From assembly GCA_016191435.1 (NCBI GenBank), contig JACPOQ010000043.1, positions 186,001-250,000 on the forward strand: a stretch of 64,000 nt of DNA, written 5' to 3'. Shown piece by piece: positions 32,723 through 43,673 of this stretch (within the stretch, counting starts at the first letter, position 1; each line of letters begins with the position of its first letter). The translations under genes and the position numbers were made by a program. The notes below the pieces were generated by a model. The model was given only the letters and a program-made list of their open reading frames with translations, had not been told where the DNA came from and made no database searches. The DNA comes from Chloroflexota bacterium (GTDB lineage: Bacteria; Chloroflexota; Dehalococcoidia; Tepidiformales; Tepidiformaceae).

Positions 32723-33321
32723 GATACGAGGCCCCGCAGGTAGGCTGCGGCCAGCCGTGCAGCCTTGCCGCGGTGGCTCACGAGGTCTTTCTCGGCGTCC
32801 GCTAGTTCAGCCGCCGTGCGGCCACCGGCGACGACGAACACCGGGTCGTAGCCGAAGCCGCCGGCGCCTCGCCGTGCGTGGCCGATGCAGCCTTCCATCG
32901 CGCCTTCGAAGAGGTGGACCTGGCCATCCGGGCGGGCGATGGCGATCACGGCGCGGTACCGCGCGGTACGTTTGCTGCCGGGTATGCCATCGAGTTCGGT
33001 GAGCAGGAGCGAGACGCGGCCCGCGTCGTCGAGGCCGGCGCCGCCATAGCGCGCCGAGAGCATCCCGGGGCGCCCACCGAGCCCATCGACTTCGATGCCG
33101 GAGTCGTCGGCGATGGCGAGGCAACCTGCGGCGGCCGCGAAGGCGCGCGCTTTCTTCGCGGCGTTTTCGGCGTAGCTCGCGCCATCCTCGACCACATCGA
33201 TGTCGATGCCGAGCGCGGCCGGGGTAACGATTTCGAAGGGAACATCGGCCAGCAGCCGGCGGAATTCGCGAACCTTGCCGGGGTTATTGGTCGCGAGCAA
33301 GAGGCGGTCCACAGCCCGCAT
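32719..33321 (-). CDS. rdgB: Non-canonical purine NTP pyrophosphatase (RdgB/HAM1)
   Basis: 200 residues. Hydrolyses ITP, dITP and XTP to monophosphates, keeping them out of DNA and RNA. Family blocks: LLLATNNPGKVREF (7-20), ADDSGIEVDGLGGRPGMLSARYGG (71-94), GFGYDPVF (155-162) and SHRGKAARL near the end. Cytoplasmic. A divergent dehydrogenase gene shares its upstream region, where TATAGT (33356-33361) could serve the plus strand. Confidence 0.94.
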   Translation of the reverse strand: MRAVDRLLLATNNPGKVREFRRLLADVPFEIVTPAALGIDIDVVEDGASYAENAAKKARAFAAAAGCLAIADDSGIEVDGLGGRPGMLSARYGGAGLDDAGRVSLLLTELDGIPGSKRTARYRAVIAIARPDGQVHLFEGAMEGCIGHARRGAGGFGYDPVFVVAGGRTAAELADAEKDLVSHRGKAARLAAAYLRGLVS

Positions 33322-33390
33322 CTTCGCCCGTGGGGACGCCGCCGGGCAAGTTCATTATAGTGGGCGAACTTCGACGAACCGGGTTGGCTG

Positions 33391-34485
33391 ATGCGCGCAA
33401 TGGTACTCCGTGGCAAAGAACTGACGATTGAGGAGGTGGCGAAGCCGGCGCCGGGACCGGGCCAGGTGCTGGCGCGTGTGCTCGCCTGCGGCATCTGCGG
33501 GAGCGACCTTCACGCGGCGCGGTTCATGGAGGAGATGATGGAAACGGCGAAGGCGAGCCGCCGCAACGCATGGTACGGGCGGGACCTTTCCGCGGGCATC
33601 GTCATGGGCCACGAGTTCGTCGCGGAGGTGGTAGAGGCGGGGCCTGGCGCGGGGGAGTGGGCGCCCGGCACGCGCGTCACCTCGATGCCGGTGCTCGTGT
33701 CGCCGGAGTCGCCGGGTGGGTTCCTCGCCATCGGCTACAGCCCGGAGACGCCGGGCGCGTACAGTGAGTTCGTGGTCATGGCCGCGCCGTTGCTCTTGCG
33801 AGTGCCGGATAACGTCAGCGACCGTGTCGCGGCGACGACCGAGCCGTGCGCCGTCGGCCTCCACGCAGTGCGGGAGGCGCGGATGGGCGCTTCGGAGAGC
33901 GCGCTGATCATGGGCGCCGGGCCCATCGGGCTGATGACGCTCCTGTGGCTCAAGCACGACAAGGCCCGGTACGTGGCCGTGAGCGACCCCTCGGCGGAGC
34001 GGCGCGCACTGGCGAAGCAACTCGGCGCGGACGACGTGTTCAACCCGCGCGAGGTTGACCTCGCGGAAGCGCTCTCGGAGGCGCTGTTCATCCCGGCGCC
34101 GGGACGGCCCGAGGACTCGTCGTATGGGGGCGGTCTGGTAGTGGCGGCGCCTGATGTCGTGTTCGAATGTGTCGGCATTGAGGGGACGTTGCAGCAGGCG
34201 ATGGAGCTGGTGCAGATGCAGGGGCGCGTGATCGTCGTCGGCGTGTGCATGAAAGAAGACAAGATCATGCCGCTGATGGGCATCAACAAGCAGCTGACGC
34301 TCCAATTCGTGCTCGGGTACACCGCGGGGGAATATGCCGAGGCGCTGGCGGCGTTCGCATCGGGGAGCATCGATACGGCGCCATTGGTCACGCGCACGGT
34401 GGGACTGGCGGAGCTGCCGGCGACATTCAGTGCGCTGGCGGACCCGAACGACTGCAAGGTCGTGGTGGTGCCGGGACAGGTTTAG
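33391..34485 (+). CDS. Zinc-binding alcohol dehydrogenase family protein without structural zinc site
   Basis: 364 residues. MDR fold with catalytic zinc residues Cys36 (GICGSDLH) and His74-Glu75 (GHEF), Rossmann motif MGAGPIGL about 172-179. The four-cysteine structural zinc lobe is absent; the region instead has a longer loop (FMEEMMETAKASRRNAWY). This matches a subgroup of uncharacterised actinobacterial/Chloroflexota MDRs. Substrate unknown. ATG 33391 lies about 30 bases after a TATAGT box. Confidence 0.9.
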   Translation: MRAMVLRGKELTIEEVAKPAPGPGQVLARVLACGICGSDLHAARFMEEMMETAKASRRNAWYGRDLSAGIVMGHEFVAEVVEAGPGAGEWAPGTRVTSMPVLVSPESPGGFLAIGYSPETPGAYSEFVVMAAPLLLRVPDNVSDRVAATTEPCAVGLHAVREARMGASESALIMGAGPIGLMTLLWLKHDKARYVAVSDPSAERRALAKQLGADDVFNPREVDLAEALSEALFIPAPGRPEDSSYGGGLVVAAPDVVFECVGIEGTLQQAMELVQMQGRVIVVGVCMKEDKIMPLMGINKQLTLQFVLGYTAGEYAEALAAFASGSIDTAPLVTRTVGLAELPATFSALADPNDCKVVVVPGQV

Positions 34486-34573
34486 CGCGGGCGGGGTGCA
34501 CGCGGCCGATCACCCGGTAATCCAGCCCTGTTTTCCGCCGCCACACATGCCGTCTGCTATCCTGAGGGAGCGT

Positions 34574-35347
34574 ATGACGTCGCCTGCTGAAGCCGCGCAT
34601 GCACCGGGCGCCGGGCCTGACCTCGACGAGCAGAGCTACCTGCCCGCACCCGAGGAGACCATCCTGCGGATGCGTCACCAGATCCTCACGGGGCGGCACT
34701 GGTTCGATGCGCTGCTCGAAGCGGTTGGCCGCTGGCGCGTGCCGGAAGAACGCATCGGCGACCGGCACTACCGTTACCTGATTGGCGGCGACGCGTTCGA
34801 TTGGCTGCTCCTTGCGGAACGACTTACGGGCGAGGCGCTCGACCTGATCCCCGCAGGCGAGTGCGACGCGCTCCTGTTCCAGGGCGAGTGGCCGGCCGCC
34901 ATCGAGGACAGCGAGTTCATCGAGCGGCTGGGGCCCGCGAAGCACTCCGCGCATCTGAACTACCTCTACGGCGTGCTGGTCGAAGAGGCGCTGCAGCTCG
35001 CCGTCGAGGAAGACATCCACAAGCAGAACCGCAACCGCCCGTGGGGCCACGAAGAAGACGACGAAACGATGTTCGAGCGGGTGTACGGCAAGCCGCTAAT
35101 CGAGCTGCGCGCCCAGTACTACGAGGAAACGGGCGTCATGCTCGGCGACCCGGTCAGCTATCCGGATTGGAAAGAGTTCACGTACTGGCTGTTCCGGACG
35201 CGGCTGAAGCGGCAGGACAAGGCGCGCGTGGCAAGCGACACACGGAAGGGTCTGGCCCAACTGTCGCGCATGGAGCTGGCGGTCAGCGAACGGCGGCACG
35301 GGGCCACACTCGGGGAATCGGATTTCGCGGCGCGATACGGCGTCTAG
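34574..35347 (+). CDS. Conserved hypothetical protein, mostly helical
   Basis: 257 residues from ATG 34574, which has GAGGGAG 4 bases upstream and TATCCT (34558-34563) before that. Composition is acidic and aromatic; notable segments are RHWFDALLEAVGRWRVPEE, SAHLNYLYGVLVEEALQLAVEEDIHKQNRNRP and FTYWLFRTRLKRQDKARVASDTRKGLAQLSRME. No signal peptide or membrane helix. I recognise no domain. It stands between a dehydrogenase and DedA genes. Confidence 0.75.
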   Translation: MTSPAEAAHAPGAGPDLDEQSYLPAPEETILRMRHQILTGRHWFDALLEAVGRWRVPEERIGDRHYRYLIGGDAFDWLLLAERLTGEALDLIPAGECDALLFQGEWPAAIEDSEFIERLGPAKHSAHLNYLYGVLVEEALQLAVEEDIHKQNRNRPWGHEEDDETMFERVYGKPLIELRAQYYEETGVMLGDPVSYPDWKEFTYWLFRTRLKRQDKARVASDTRKGLAQLSRMELAVSERRHGATLGESDFAARYGV

Positions 35348-35432
35348 CTCGCGTTCGCCGTGGCCGAGGTCTCGCAACATTTACAGATGGGAACGCACAT
35401 ATTCCGTCAACAGGGTACGATCGTGGAGCACC

Positions 35433-36071
35433 ATGCCGATCGACCTCCAAGCACTCATCAACGCCGTCGGGTATCCCGGGCTCTTCCTCATTGTTTTCGC
35501 CGAAACGGGCCTCCTGATCGGGTTTTTCCTGCCGGGTGACACGTTGTTGGTGACCGCCGGGCTGCTGGTACAGCGCGGGCACCTGAGTGTCGCCGGTGAG
35601 AACGGCCTCTGGCTGCTGATCCCGCTGCTGATTGTCGCGGCGGTCCTGGGCGACGCCGTGGGCTACCAGGTGGGTAAGCACACCGGCCCGCGGCTGTTCA
35701 ATCGGGAGGACTCGCGGCTGTTCCACCGCAAGCACCTCGAGCGCGCGCGTGACTTTTACGACCGGCACGGCGGCAAGACCATCGTGATCGCGCGCTTCCT
35801 GGCCTTCATCCGCACATTCGCGCCGACGGTCGCGGGGGCGGCGGCGATGCCCTACCGGAAGTTCGCTGTGTACAACATCCTCGGCGGGGTGAGCTGGGTC
35901 GTGTCCATGGTGCTGGTGGGTTACTACGTGGGCAAAGCCGTCCCGAACATCGAGGTGTTCTTCACGGGCCTTGTCGTGCTGATGGTGACGATCTCGGTGG
36001 CGCCGGCGGCGCTCCACCTGCTCCGCGAGCGGGTGAGGGCCCGGCGGCAGGCGAAGGCGAACGCGAGCTAG
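35433..36071 (+). CDS. DedA family (SNARE-associated/VTT) membrane protein
   Basis: 212 residues. DedA pattern: AETGLLIGFFLPGDTLLVTAGLL (about 24-46), LGDAVGYQVGKHTGPRLF (72-89), HGGKTIVIARFLAFIRTFAPTVAGAAAMPYRKF (112-144), then VSWVVSMVLVGYYVGKAVP. The FLPGD acid and the F-x-R-x-x-R motif are present. DedA proteins affect lipid flipping and proton-dependent envelope homeostasis. Stands alone on this strand. Confidence 0.92.
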   Translation: MPIDLQALINAVGYPGLFLIVFAETGLLIGFFLPGDTLLVTAGLLVQRGHLSVAGENGLWLLIPLLIVAAVLGDAVGYQVGKHTGPRLFNREDSRLFHRKHLERARDFYDRHGGKTIVIARFLAFIRTFAPTVAGAAAMPYRKFAVYNILGGVSWVVSMVLVGYYVGKAVPNIEVFFTGLVVLMVTISVAPAALHLLRERVRARRQAKANAS

Positions 36072-36093
36072 GAGCCGATAGGCCGGCCCCTGG

Positions 36094-36312
36094 TCAGCGC
36101 TGTTTCGAGGGGGGCGGGGTGGCCTCGGTATCGCCGACGACGGCTTCCCAGCACAGGTAGAAGAAGAAGAGGCCCATGAAGATCGGCGCCAGGAAGGCGG
36201 GGTGGCGGCTTTCGATGAGCCCATAGAAGCCGCCGAGCACGAGGAAGACCAGCCCGGCCAGATAGATCAGGAACGCGCCCCAGCTGAAGTCCATCTTGAT
36301 CATTTCGTCCAC
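36094..36312 (-). CDS. Small two-helix membrane protein
   Basis: 72 residues from GTG 36312 (an ATG three codons later is also possible). Two membrane helices, AFLIYLAGLVFLVLGGFYGLI (about 13-33) and AFLAPIFMGLFFFYLCWEAVV (about 39-59), and a Pro-rich C terminus. No family recognised. Convergent with dedA, 22 bases apart. Confidence 0.65.
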   Translation of the reverse strand: MDEMIKMDFSWGAFLIYLAGLVFLVLGGFYGLIESRHPAFLAPIFMGLFFFYLCWEAVVGDTEATPPPSKQR

Positions 36313-36394
36313 CTGCCTGCCACCGGCATGCTAACGCCCTAACGGCCGGGCGGGGTGGTGGAAGAGTGCGGAGAAGGTGGAGAAATGGGGACGG

Positions 36395-36476
36395 CTACGT
36401 GTCGGCGTGTCAGCGTCGGGGCACGCCAGCGTGTGGCAGTGGGGCGGACGCCGTTACGCCGTTACGTTCGCCTCGC
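36395..36476. repeat. Octamer-type tandem repeats (GTGTCGGC and ACGCCGTT units)
   Basis: Units such as GTGTCGGC, GTGTCAGC and then ACGCCGTT, ACGCCGTT, ACGTTCGC. It lies next to, and slightly into, the 3' end of the small cysteine-protein gene. Confidence 0.55.
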
Positions 36477-36686
36477 CTCTACGCCGTTCCGCTTCTCCGC
36501 CGCCTCCCAGAGGCCACAGTGCGTCTCTGTGTCATCGAGGAAGGGGCCGACGCATTCGCGCCCTTCGCGGACGATATGCAGGCAGAGGTTCACGAGATTC
36601 CCGCCGGCGCGGTCGCCCATGGTCATACGGAGGTAGCGGCAACGGGCGGCGTAGCGCGGCTGTGCCGCGGAGGGAATCTGGGCCAT
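36462..36686 (-). CDS. Small four-cysteine protein of unknown function
   Basis: 74 residues. Four Cys (in ARCRYLRM, VNLCLHIVREG, RECVGPFLDD and THCGLWEAA) with His and Asp around them suggest a small metal-binding fold. ATG 36686 lies 6 bases after CATAAT, the same leaderless geometry as other genes here. The pattern CRYLRMTMGDRAGGNLVN looks like a conserved small family, but I cannot name it. It is preceded on the same strand by the acetyltransferase-like gene. Confidence 0.55.
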   Translation of the reverse strand: MAQIPSAAQPRYAARCRYLRMTMGDRAGGNLVNLCLHIVREGRECVGPFLDDTETHCGLWEAAEKRNGVEARRT

Positions 36687-36692
36687 GGCGCG

Positions 36693-36698
36693 ATTATG
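36693..36698 (-). promoter_or_regulatory. -10 element CATAAT, leaderless spacing
   Basis: On the minus strand CATAAT ends 6 bases before the ATG at 36686. Confidence 0.45.
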
Positions 36699-36744
36699 CG
36701 CGGCGCGGCGCTTTGTGTAACGGCGTGTCGGCGCAGCGGCAGCC

Positions 36745-37767
36745 CTAACGCTGGCGCAGGCGGAGCGTGAGAAGCTCGCGGGGGACGCCGCCGAGGCGAC
36801 GCTTGTAGTCTTCGTCCCCACGCAGGAAGTCGAAGCGCCCCTGGCCGCGCTCGATGGCCTCGCGAATGGCGTAGACCTTGGACAGCAGCCCGGGCGCCAG
36901 GGCGGCCCAATCCGGGTCGTAGCCGCTGTTGTAGAGAAACGTCGTGCCCGGGGATTCGAACGCGAGGAGCATGGCGATGGGCCTGTCCTGGAGGGCAAGG
37001 GTGCCCATGCGGGCCATCCCCAACGTGGCGAACGAGGCCGCGAGGTCGCGGAAGAAGGCCTCCATCGTGAGCGTAAGAAACGCGTCCTTGTCGCCGCGGC
37101 TGGCGCGCATCATCGCCAGGAATGCGTCCATGGCTGCGGCCACTTCGATCGGGTCACCAGTGCTGGCGTAGACGGCCGCGCCGGCAGCTTCCAGGTGGCG
37201 AAGCTTGCGGCGCAGTTCGTGGCGCTCGTGCTTGTGGAGTGAGGCAACGAAGGCCTCGAAGCCGCGCGGAAGTGCAAGCACCGGGCACACGGCCTCCGGT
37301 TCACGGGCGCAAGCCCAGCCGAGGTCGCCGGCGGCATCCTCGAACGCGGCGGCGATGGGGGAATCGGCGGGGAGGCCACGGAGTTCGAGCGCCGGCGTGA
37401 GATCTTCAGCGAGCCATTCGAGGACGCCGCGCGCGACCTGCGCTTCGTGACCGGGCGCGGCAAGCGGGCCGCCGTAGTCCCGGACACTGGCGTCGCCGAG
37501 CGAGCGGGCACGGTCCCGCTGGAGGTCCAACGCGGCCACGCCGGCGAGCTCATCGGCGATGCGTACCGCGAGGAAGACGGGCGCCGTTCCGGCGCCGAAA
37601 TGGCGCAGCCAGGCCTCGTGCCAGGCGGGATGGGTGAACGGCGTCGCGCCGGGCGTGGCCGCGTGGAGCGCGGACCAGCCGGGGGCGAGCGCGGCGAGTT
37701 CCTCGCTGTCGGTGAGCCGTAGGGGCGTAGGGGCGTGTCGGCGTATCGGCGTTTCCGGGTCGCTCAC
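36745..37767 (-). CDS. GNAT / BioF2-like acetyltransferase (FemAB-like) protein
   Basis: 340 residues from GTG 37767, which overlaps the upstream stop (GTGA) and has GAGGGAG upstream. Two GNAT-like halves: FTHPAWHEAWLRHFG early, HKHERHELRRKLRHLEAAG in the middle, and a C-terminal core RPIAMLLAFESPGTTFLYNSGYDPDWAALAPGLLSKVYAIREAIERG followed by FDFLRGDEDYKRRLG. This C-terminal block is the signature of the CelD/BioF2-like family linked to polysaccharide or envelope modification. Substrate unknown. Confidence 0.85.
   Translation of the reverse strand: MSDPETPIRRHAPTPLRLTDSEELAALAPGWSALHAATPGATPFTHPAWHEAWLRHFGAGTAPVFLAVRIADELAGVAALDLQRDRARSLGDASVRDYGGPLAAPGHEAQVARGVLEWLAEDLTPALELRGLPADSPIAAAFEDAAGDLGWACAREPEAVCPVLALPRGFEAFVASLHKHERHELRRKLRHLEAAGAAVYASTGDPIEVAAAMDAFLAMMRASRGDKDAFLTLTMEAFFRDLAASFATLGMARMGTLALQDRPIAMLLAFESPGTTFLYNSGYDPDWAALAPGLLSKVYAIREAIERGQGRFDFLRGDEDYKRRLGGVPRELLTLRLRQR
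37719..37753. repeat. Octamer repeats GCGTAGGG/GCGTGTCG/GCGTATCG
   Basis: Three to four imperfect 8-base units, inside the 5' part of the acetyltransferase-like gene, encoding part of its variable N terminus (residues about 6-16). Confidence 0.5.
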
Positions 37768-38177
37768 GATGCGCTCCCTCTGGACGGCGGCCGGGGCGAC
37801 ACGATCCAACGGTCGGCGTTGGCGATCATCTTTACGAGCTGGGCGAGTACGTGGTCATAAACATCCAACAGATTCGCGAGCTCGTCGTGGGAGATGTAAT
37901 TGCATCGCCGCGCGAGGTCGAGCCAAACTTGCGTCTCCGCCGCCTCGCCTTCGGCGTCACTTAGTTTGGCGACGAAGGCCGCACGATAGCGTCGCTTTCT
38001 CCACGCATCGCCGATATTGGCGCATACCGAACGCGACGACCGGCGAATCTGGTCCACCATCGAGAATCGTTCTTCAGCAGGGAAGCGCCTGGTCAGTTCG
38101 AAGACCGACATGCTCGCTTCAATCGCGACGCGGTACACCTCAAGGTCACGAAACGTAGCGGCATAGCTGGAACTCAT
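37764..38177 (-). CDS. Four-helix bundle protein (23S rRNA intervening-sequence type)
   Basis: 137 residues. The S23/IVP pattern is clear: FRDLEVYRVAIEASMSVFELTRRFPAEERFSMVDQIRRSSRSVCANIGDAWRKRRY, then FVAKLSDAEGEAAETQVWLDLARRCNYIS. These pentamer-forming proteins are encoded in 23S rRNA inserts or stand alone like this one, with unknown function. The stop overlaps the start of the acetyltransferase gene. Confidence 0.9.
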   Translation of the reverse strand: MSSSYAATFRDLEVYRVAIEASMSVFELTRRFPAEERFSMVDQIRRSSRSVCANIGDAWRKRRYRAAFVAKLSDAEGEAAETQVWLDLARRCNYISHDELANLLDVYDHVLAQLVKMIANADRWIVSPRPPSRGSAS

Positions 38178-38230
38178 GCCGCGCTGCCCACGCCGTCACA
38201 CCGATACGCCCCCACGCCGTTACGCCTCAC
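38176..38230. repeat. Octamer repeats ACGCCGTT-type
   Basis: CACGCCGT, CACACCGA, TACGCCCC, CACGCCGT, TACGCCTC: imperfect 8-base units between the four-helix gene and folE, same family as at 36.4 and 38.9 kb. Confidence 0.55.
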
Positions 38231-38844
38231 CGCCCGGCGACGAGCGAGAGGAATTCCGCGCGAGTGACGGAGGATTGCTTGAATTGGCCGCGCATCGCGC
38301 TCGTGATCATGCGGCTGCCGGGTTTTTGGACGCCGCGCATGGTCATGCAGAGGTGTTCGGCTTCGATGACGACGGCAACGCCATCGGCGTTCAGGCCGTC
38401 CATGATCGCCTGCGCGACCTGGCTCGTGAGCTGCTCCTGGATCTGGGGGCGGCGCGCAAAGGCATCGACGACGCGTGCGAGCTTGCTGACGCCGGCGACA
38501 CGGCCATCCGGGATGTAGCCCACGTGGGCCCGGCCGTGGAACGGCAGGAAGTGGTGTTCGCACATGGAATAGAAGGGGATATCGCGGAGGATGACCATCT
38601 CATCGTGCGCGACTTCGAAGCCCACCTTGAGGTACTCGACGGGATCGATTGTCATGCCGCTGAAGATCTCGGCGTACATGTCGGCGATGCGCCGGGGCGT
38701 TTCGAGCAGGCCTTCGCGCGTCGGGTCTTCGCCGATGGCGCCGAGGAGTTCGTTGACGGCGGAGCGGATACGGGCGTGGTCGACGCCGGTGCGTTCTTCG
38801 AGTTGAGTCAAGGTCGGGTCCTTCGGGGCCGGCTTCGGCGGCAC
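38227..38844 (-). CDS. folE: GTP cyclohydrolase I
   Basis: 205 residues. First step of tetrahydrofolate (or queuosine) synthesis, GTP to dihydroneopterin triphosphate. Zinc ligands in [14 protein letters not shown] (Cys95, His98) and [11 protein letters not shown] (second Cys about 166); [22 protein letters not shown] and [21 protein letters not shown] are typical. GTG 38844 is the assumed start. ThyX elsewhere in the window also needs folate, but the genes are not linked. Confidence 0.95.
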   Translation of the reverse strand: MPPKPAPKDPTLTQLEERTGVDHARIRSAVNELLGAIGEDPTREGLLETPRRIADMYAEIFSGMTIDPVEYLKVGFEVAHDEMVILRDIPFYSMCEHHFLPFHGRAHVGYIPDGRVAGVSKLARVVDAFARRPQIQEQLTSQVAQAIMDGLNADGVAVVIEAEHLCMTMRGVQKPGSRMITSAMRGQFKQSSVTRAEFLSLVAGR

Positions 38845-38857
38845 GAGGGGATCGTAG

Positions 38858-38929
38858 CAGGTAGGGGCGTGTCGGCGTGGGGGCGTTGATGACGCCGTTA
38901 CACCGCTACGCCGCCTACGCCGACACGTT

Positions 38930-38935
<6 letters not shown>
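38858..38935. repeat. Octamer repeats between folE and clpC
   Basis: GGGGCGTG, TCGGCGTG, GGGGCGTT, then GACGCCGTTACACCGCTACGCC-like units shorter than the rest of the family. They fill the gap between two minus-strand genes. Confidence 0.55.
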
Positions 38936-41437
<2,502 letters not shown>

Positions 41438-41543
41438 CCGGGGGACCTCCGGGTCGGGGACTGGGTGGCGATGAGGGCGGGTGCGTGCCCCGGGCGATGC
41501 GGGGCGCGGGAGGCGAATGCGTGCAGGCGCCAGGCGAGTGCGC

Positions 41544-41924
41544 TCATCCGTCGCTCCTGGCGCCGGCACCGCGGTACGGCGCCGGCAAGCGGGTGGCGCG
41601 CAGGCGGTCAAGTTCGGCGCGGGTGCGGTCGAGCTCGGTCTGGACCTGGCGCAGCTGTTCGCCCATGCGCAGGATGATCTCGACGCCGGCGAGGTTCACC
41701 CCGAGGTCATCGATGAGCTTCTTGGCCTGGCGGATGCGCTGGATGTCGCCGTTCGAGTACATGCGGATGTTGCCCGTGGTGCGCCGGGGCGCGACCAAAC
41801 CGGCGTTCTCGTAGTAGCGGAGCGTCTGCTGGTGCATGCCAACGAGACGCGCGGCGATGGAGATGACGTAACAGGGCTCGTCATCGGAAAGCGGCTCGTC
41901 AACGCCGTCGCGGATCTGGGTCAT
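41544..41924 (-). CDS. hspR: Heat-shock repressor HspR (MerR family)
   Basis: 126 residues. MerR-type winged helix: [48 protein letters not shown] (about 19-66), then a coiled-coil (about 85-113). HspR represses dnaK or clp operons through the HAIR inverted repeat and senses stress with DnaK. Position between dnaJ and clpC is the classic arrangement. I found no clear HAIR site in the 42955-43103 gap. Confidence 0.92.
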   Translation of the reverse strand: MTQIRDGVDEPLSDDEPCYVISIAARLVGMHQQTLRYYENAGLVAPRRTTGNIRMYSNGDIQRIRQAKKLIDDLGVNLAGVEIILRMGEQLRQVQTELDRTRAELDRLRATRLPAPYRGAGARSDG

Positions 41925-41940
41925 GGCACGTCACCTCCTT

Positions 41941-42954
41941 TCAGGTGGTTGCGGCTTCGGGGCGCTTTTCGAGGTCCCGGAGTTGTTCGAAGAGGGCGCG
42001 CTCCTCGGCGCTGAGGCGCTCGGGGAGCTGGATACGGATGCGGGCGAACAGGTCGCCCCGTGCGGCGCCGGGGCCGAGCGCGGGCATGCCTTTGCCCGCG
42101 AGCCGGATCTGGCGGCCGTTCTGGGTGAGCTCGGGGATGCGGAGCATCACGCGGCCGCTCATTGTCTGGACGGGGACTTCCCCGCCGAGGACCGCATCGG
42201 TGTAGGGCACGGTCACATCGATGTAGAGGTCATCGCCCTTGCGCTCGAAGCGGTTGTGCTGCTGGACGGTCACGAGCAGGTAGAGGTCGCCGTTGACGCC
42301 GCCGCCGATGCCGGGACGGCCCTCACCGGCCACGCGCACGCGCGAGCCCGTCTTCACGCCCGCCGGGACACGGACTTCCAGGCGGCGATCCTTGAGGACC
42401 TGGCCTGTGCCGTCGCAGGTGTGGCAGAGAGCGCCGGCGACTTCCCCGGTGCCGCCGCAGACGCGGCAGGTTTCGGCGCCCTGGAGGCGGATGGTGCGGG
42501 TAGTACCGTTGAACGCCTCTTCGAGGGACACCTCGATGGGCGTTTCGACATCCTGGCCGCGGCGGTTCGACGGCTGCGAGCGAGGGCCACCCCGTTCCCG
42601 GCGGAAGAGGTTATCGAAGATGGAGCCAAAATCACCGAGGCCGCTCGCCTCGAATGAGGTGCCGCTGCCCGGTCCGTTGCGGGCCCAACTGGCGGCGGAC
42701 TGGCGCTTCTGCATCTCTTCGATCTGGTCCGCCTGTTCCCAGCGGTCGCCGTACTTGTCGTACTTCTTGCGCTTTTCGGCGTCTGAGAGGACTTCGAAGG
42801 CGGCGGTGACCTCTTTGAAGCGCGACTCGGCCGCCCGGTCGTTGGGAGTGACGTCCGGGTGGTACTTGCGCGCGAGCTTGCGGTAGGCGCTGCGGATCTC
42901 CTTGTCAGAGGCGGTCCGAGAGACGCCGAGCGCATCGTAGAAGTCCTTGGCCAT
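41941..42954 (-). CDS. dnaJ: DnaJ/CbpA-type J-domain co-chaperone with reduced zinc centre
   Basis: 337 residues. J domain with HPD at 32-34, a Gly/Arg/Ser-rich linker (about 75-135), then a substrate-binding C-terminal domain. Only two CxxC motifs, CRVC (163-166) and CHTC (177-180), are present where classical DnaJ has four, giving one zinc site at most. It stimulates DnaK ATPase. Start ATG 42954 is 6 bases from TAAGCT. First gene of the HspR-controlled operon; no dnaK or grpE is in the window. Confidence 0.9.
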   Translation of the reverse strand: MAKDFYDALGVSRTASDKEIRSAYRKLARKYHPDVTPNDRAAESRFKEVTAAFEVLSDAEKRKKYDKYGDRWEQADQIEEMQKRQSAASWARNGPGSGTSFEASGLGDFGSIFDNLFRRERGGPRSQPSNRRGQDVETPIEVSLEEAFNGTTRTIRLQGAETCRVCGGTGEVAGALCHTCDGTGQVLKDRRLEVRVPAGVKTGSRVRVAGEGRPGIGGGVNGDLYLLVTVQQHNRFERKGDDLYIDVTVPYTDAVLGGEVPVQTMSGRVMLRIPELTQNGRQIRLAGKGMPALGPGAARGDLFARIRIQLPERLSAEERALFEQLRDLEKRPEAATT

Positions 42955-42960
42955 GCGTCG

Positions 42961-42990
42961 AGCTTAGCATGGCGGGACGAAGGCATCCAA
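42961..42990 (-). promoter_or_regulatory. Promoter of dnaJ-hspR-clpC
   Basis: Minus strand TTGGAT (42985-42990), 18 bases, TAAGCT (42961-42966), leaving 6 bases to the dnaJ ATG: a leaderless start. Confidence 0.6.
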
Positions 42991-43013
42991 TAGGAATAGA
43001 TGTGGGGAACTCT

Positions 43014-43019
43014 TATAAC
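43014..43019 (+). promoter_or_regulatory. -10 element TATAAC for hsp20
   Basis: TATAAC about 85 bases before the hsp20 ATG; no convincing -35. The leader contains GACATCC (43068-43074), which can pair with the ribosome site GGAGGTC (43090-43096) with one mismatch. Confidence 0.4.
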
Positions 43020-43103
43020 AGATTCATCAAGGTTGTTGCATCGCTGATTGAGTCGATCTACGATCCGGACATCCAGGGCAAGAACAAAAGGAGGTCAACC
43101 GCA

Positions 43104-43598
43104 ATGCCCACTGCCCTCACCCGCTGGGACCCAATGAACGAGCTGTCTTCGATGCGCAACGTCATGGATCGGCTCTTTGACCAGAGCTTCGGCCGCCTGC
43201 CAAGTCTACGAAGCGGCGAAGACTTCGGGGCCACGAACCTCGGCCTCGATGTCTACGAGACCAACGACCACTACGTGGTGAAAGCGGCGATCCCCGGAGT
43301 GGACCCGTCGCAGGTCGACATCTCGGTCGAGGATGACGTGCTCACGATCAAGGGCGAGTTCGAACAGAAGGACGAGAAGGAGGAGAACAACTACCTCCGC
43401 CGCGAGCTTCGCTACGGCAGCTTCGAGCGCATGCTGCGGCTTCCGCCGACGGTCGATGCCGAGCACGCGGAGGCAACCTTCGATCACGGCATGCTCAAAC
43501 TGGAGATCCCGAAGAAGCCCGAAGCGCGCGCGAAGTCGTTCAAGATCACGCCCAAGGGCGTCGTGGATGGCCAGGGCGGCAACGGCCACAAGGCCTGA
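43104..43598 (+). CDS. hsp20: Hsp20/alpha-crystallin family small heat-shock protein
   Basis: 164 residues from ATG 43104, which has AAAGGAGGT 8 bases upstream. N-terminal MPTALTRWDPMNELSSMRNVMDRLF is typical; the alpha-crystallin domain runs about 45-140 (LDVYETNDHYVVKAAIPGVD, DVLTIKGEFEQKDEKEENNYLRRE, ERMLRLPPTVDAE, HGMLKLEIPKKPE). It holds unfolding proteins under heat. Divergent from dnaJ-hspR-clpC, sharing the 149-base regulatory gap. A hairpin terminator follows. Confidence 0.95.
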   Translation: MPTALTRWDPMNELSSMRNVMDRLFDQSFGRLPSLRSGEDFGATNLGLDVYETNDHYVVKAAIPGVDPSQVDISVEDDVLTIKGEFEQKDEKEENNYLRRELRYGSFERMLRLPPTVDAEHAEATFDHGMLKLEIPKKPEARAKSFKITPKGVVDGQGGNGHKA

Positions 43599-43631
43599 GC
43601 CCGGCTCTAGCGCCAGCCGCCGACAATCGAG

Positions 43632-43660
43632 GGGCCGGGGAGCGTTTCCCCGGCCCTTTC
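43632..43660 (+). terminator. Terminator of hsp20
   Basis: GGGCCGGGGA (43632-43641), loop GCGTT, TCCCCGGCCC (43647-43656), then TTTC. Confidence 0.8.
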
Positions 43661-43673
43661 GCGTGCGTGGGTC

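Noticed and set aside
42955..43103. HAIR operator for HspR
   Set aside because: Only a half site resembling TTGAGT (near 43049) is present; no inverted partner was seen in the shared gap.
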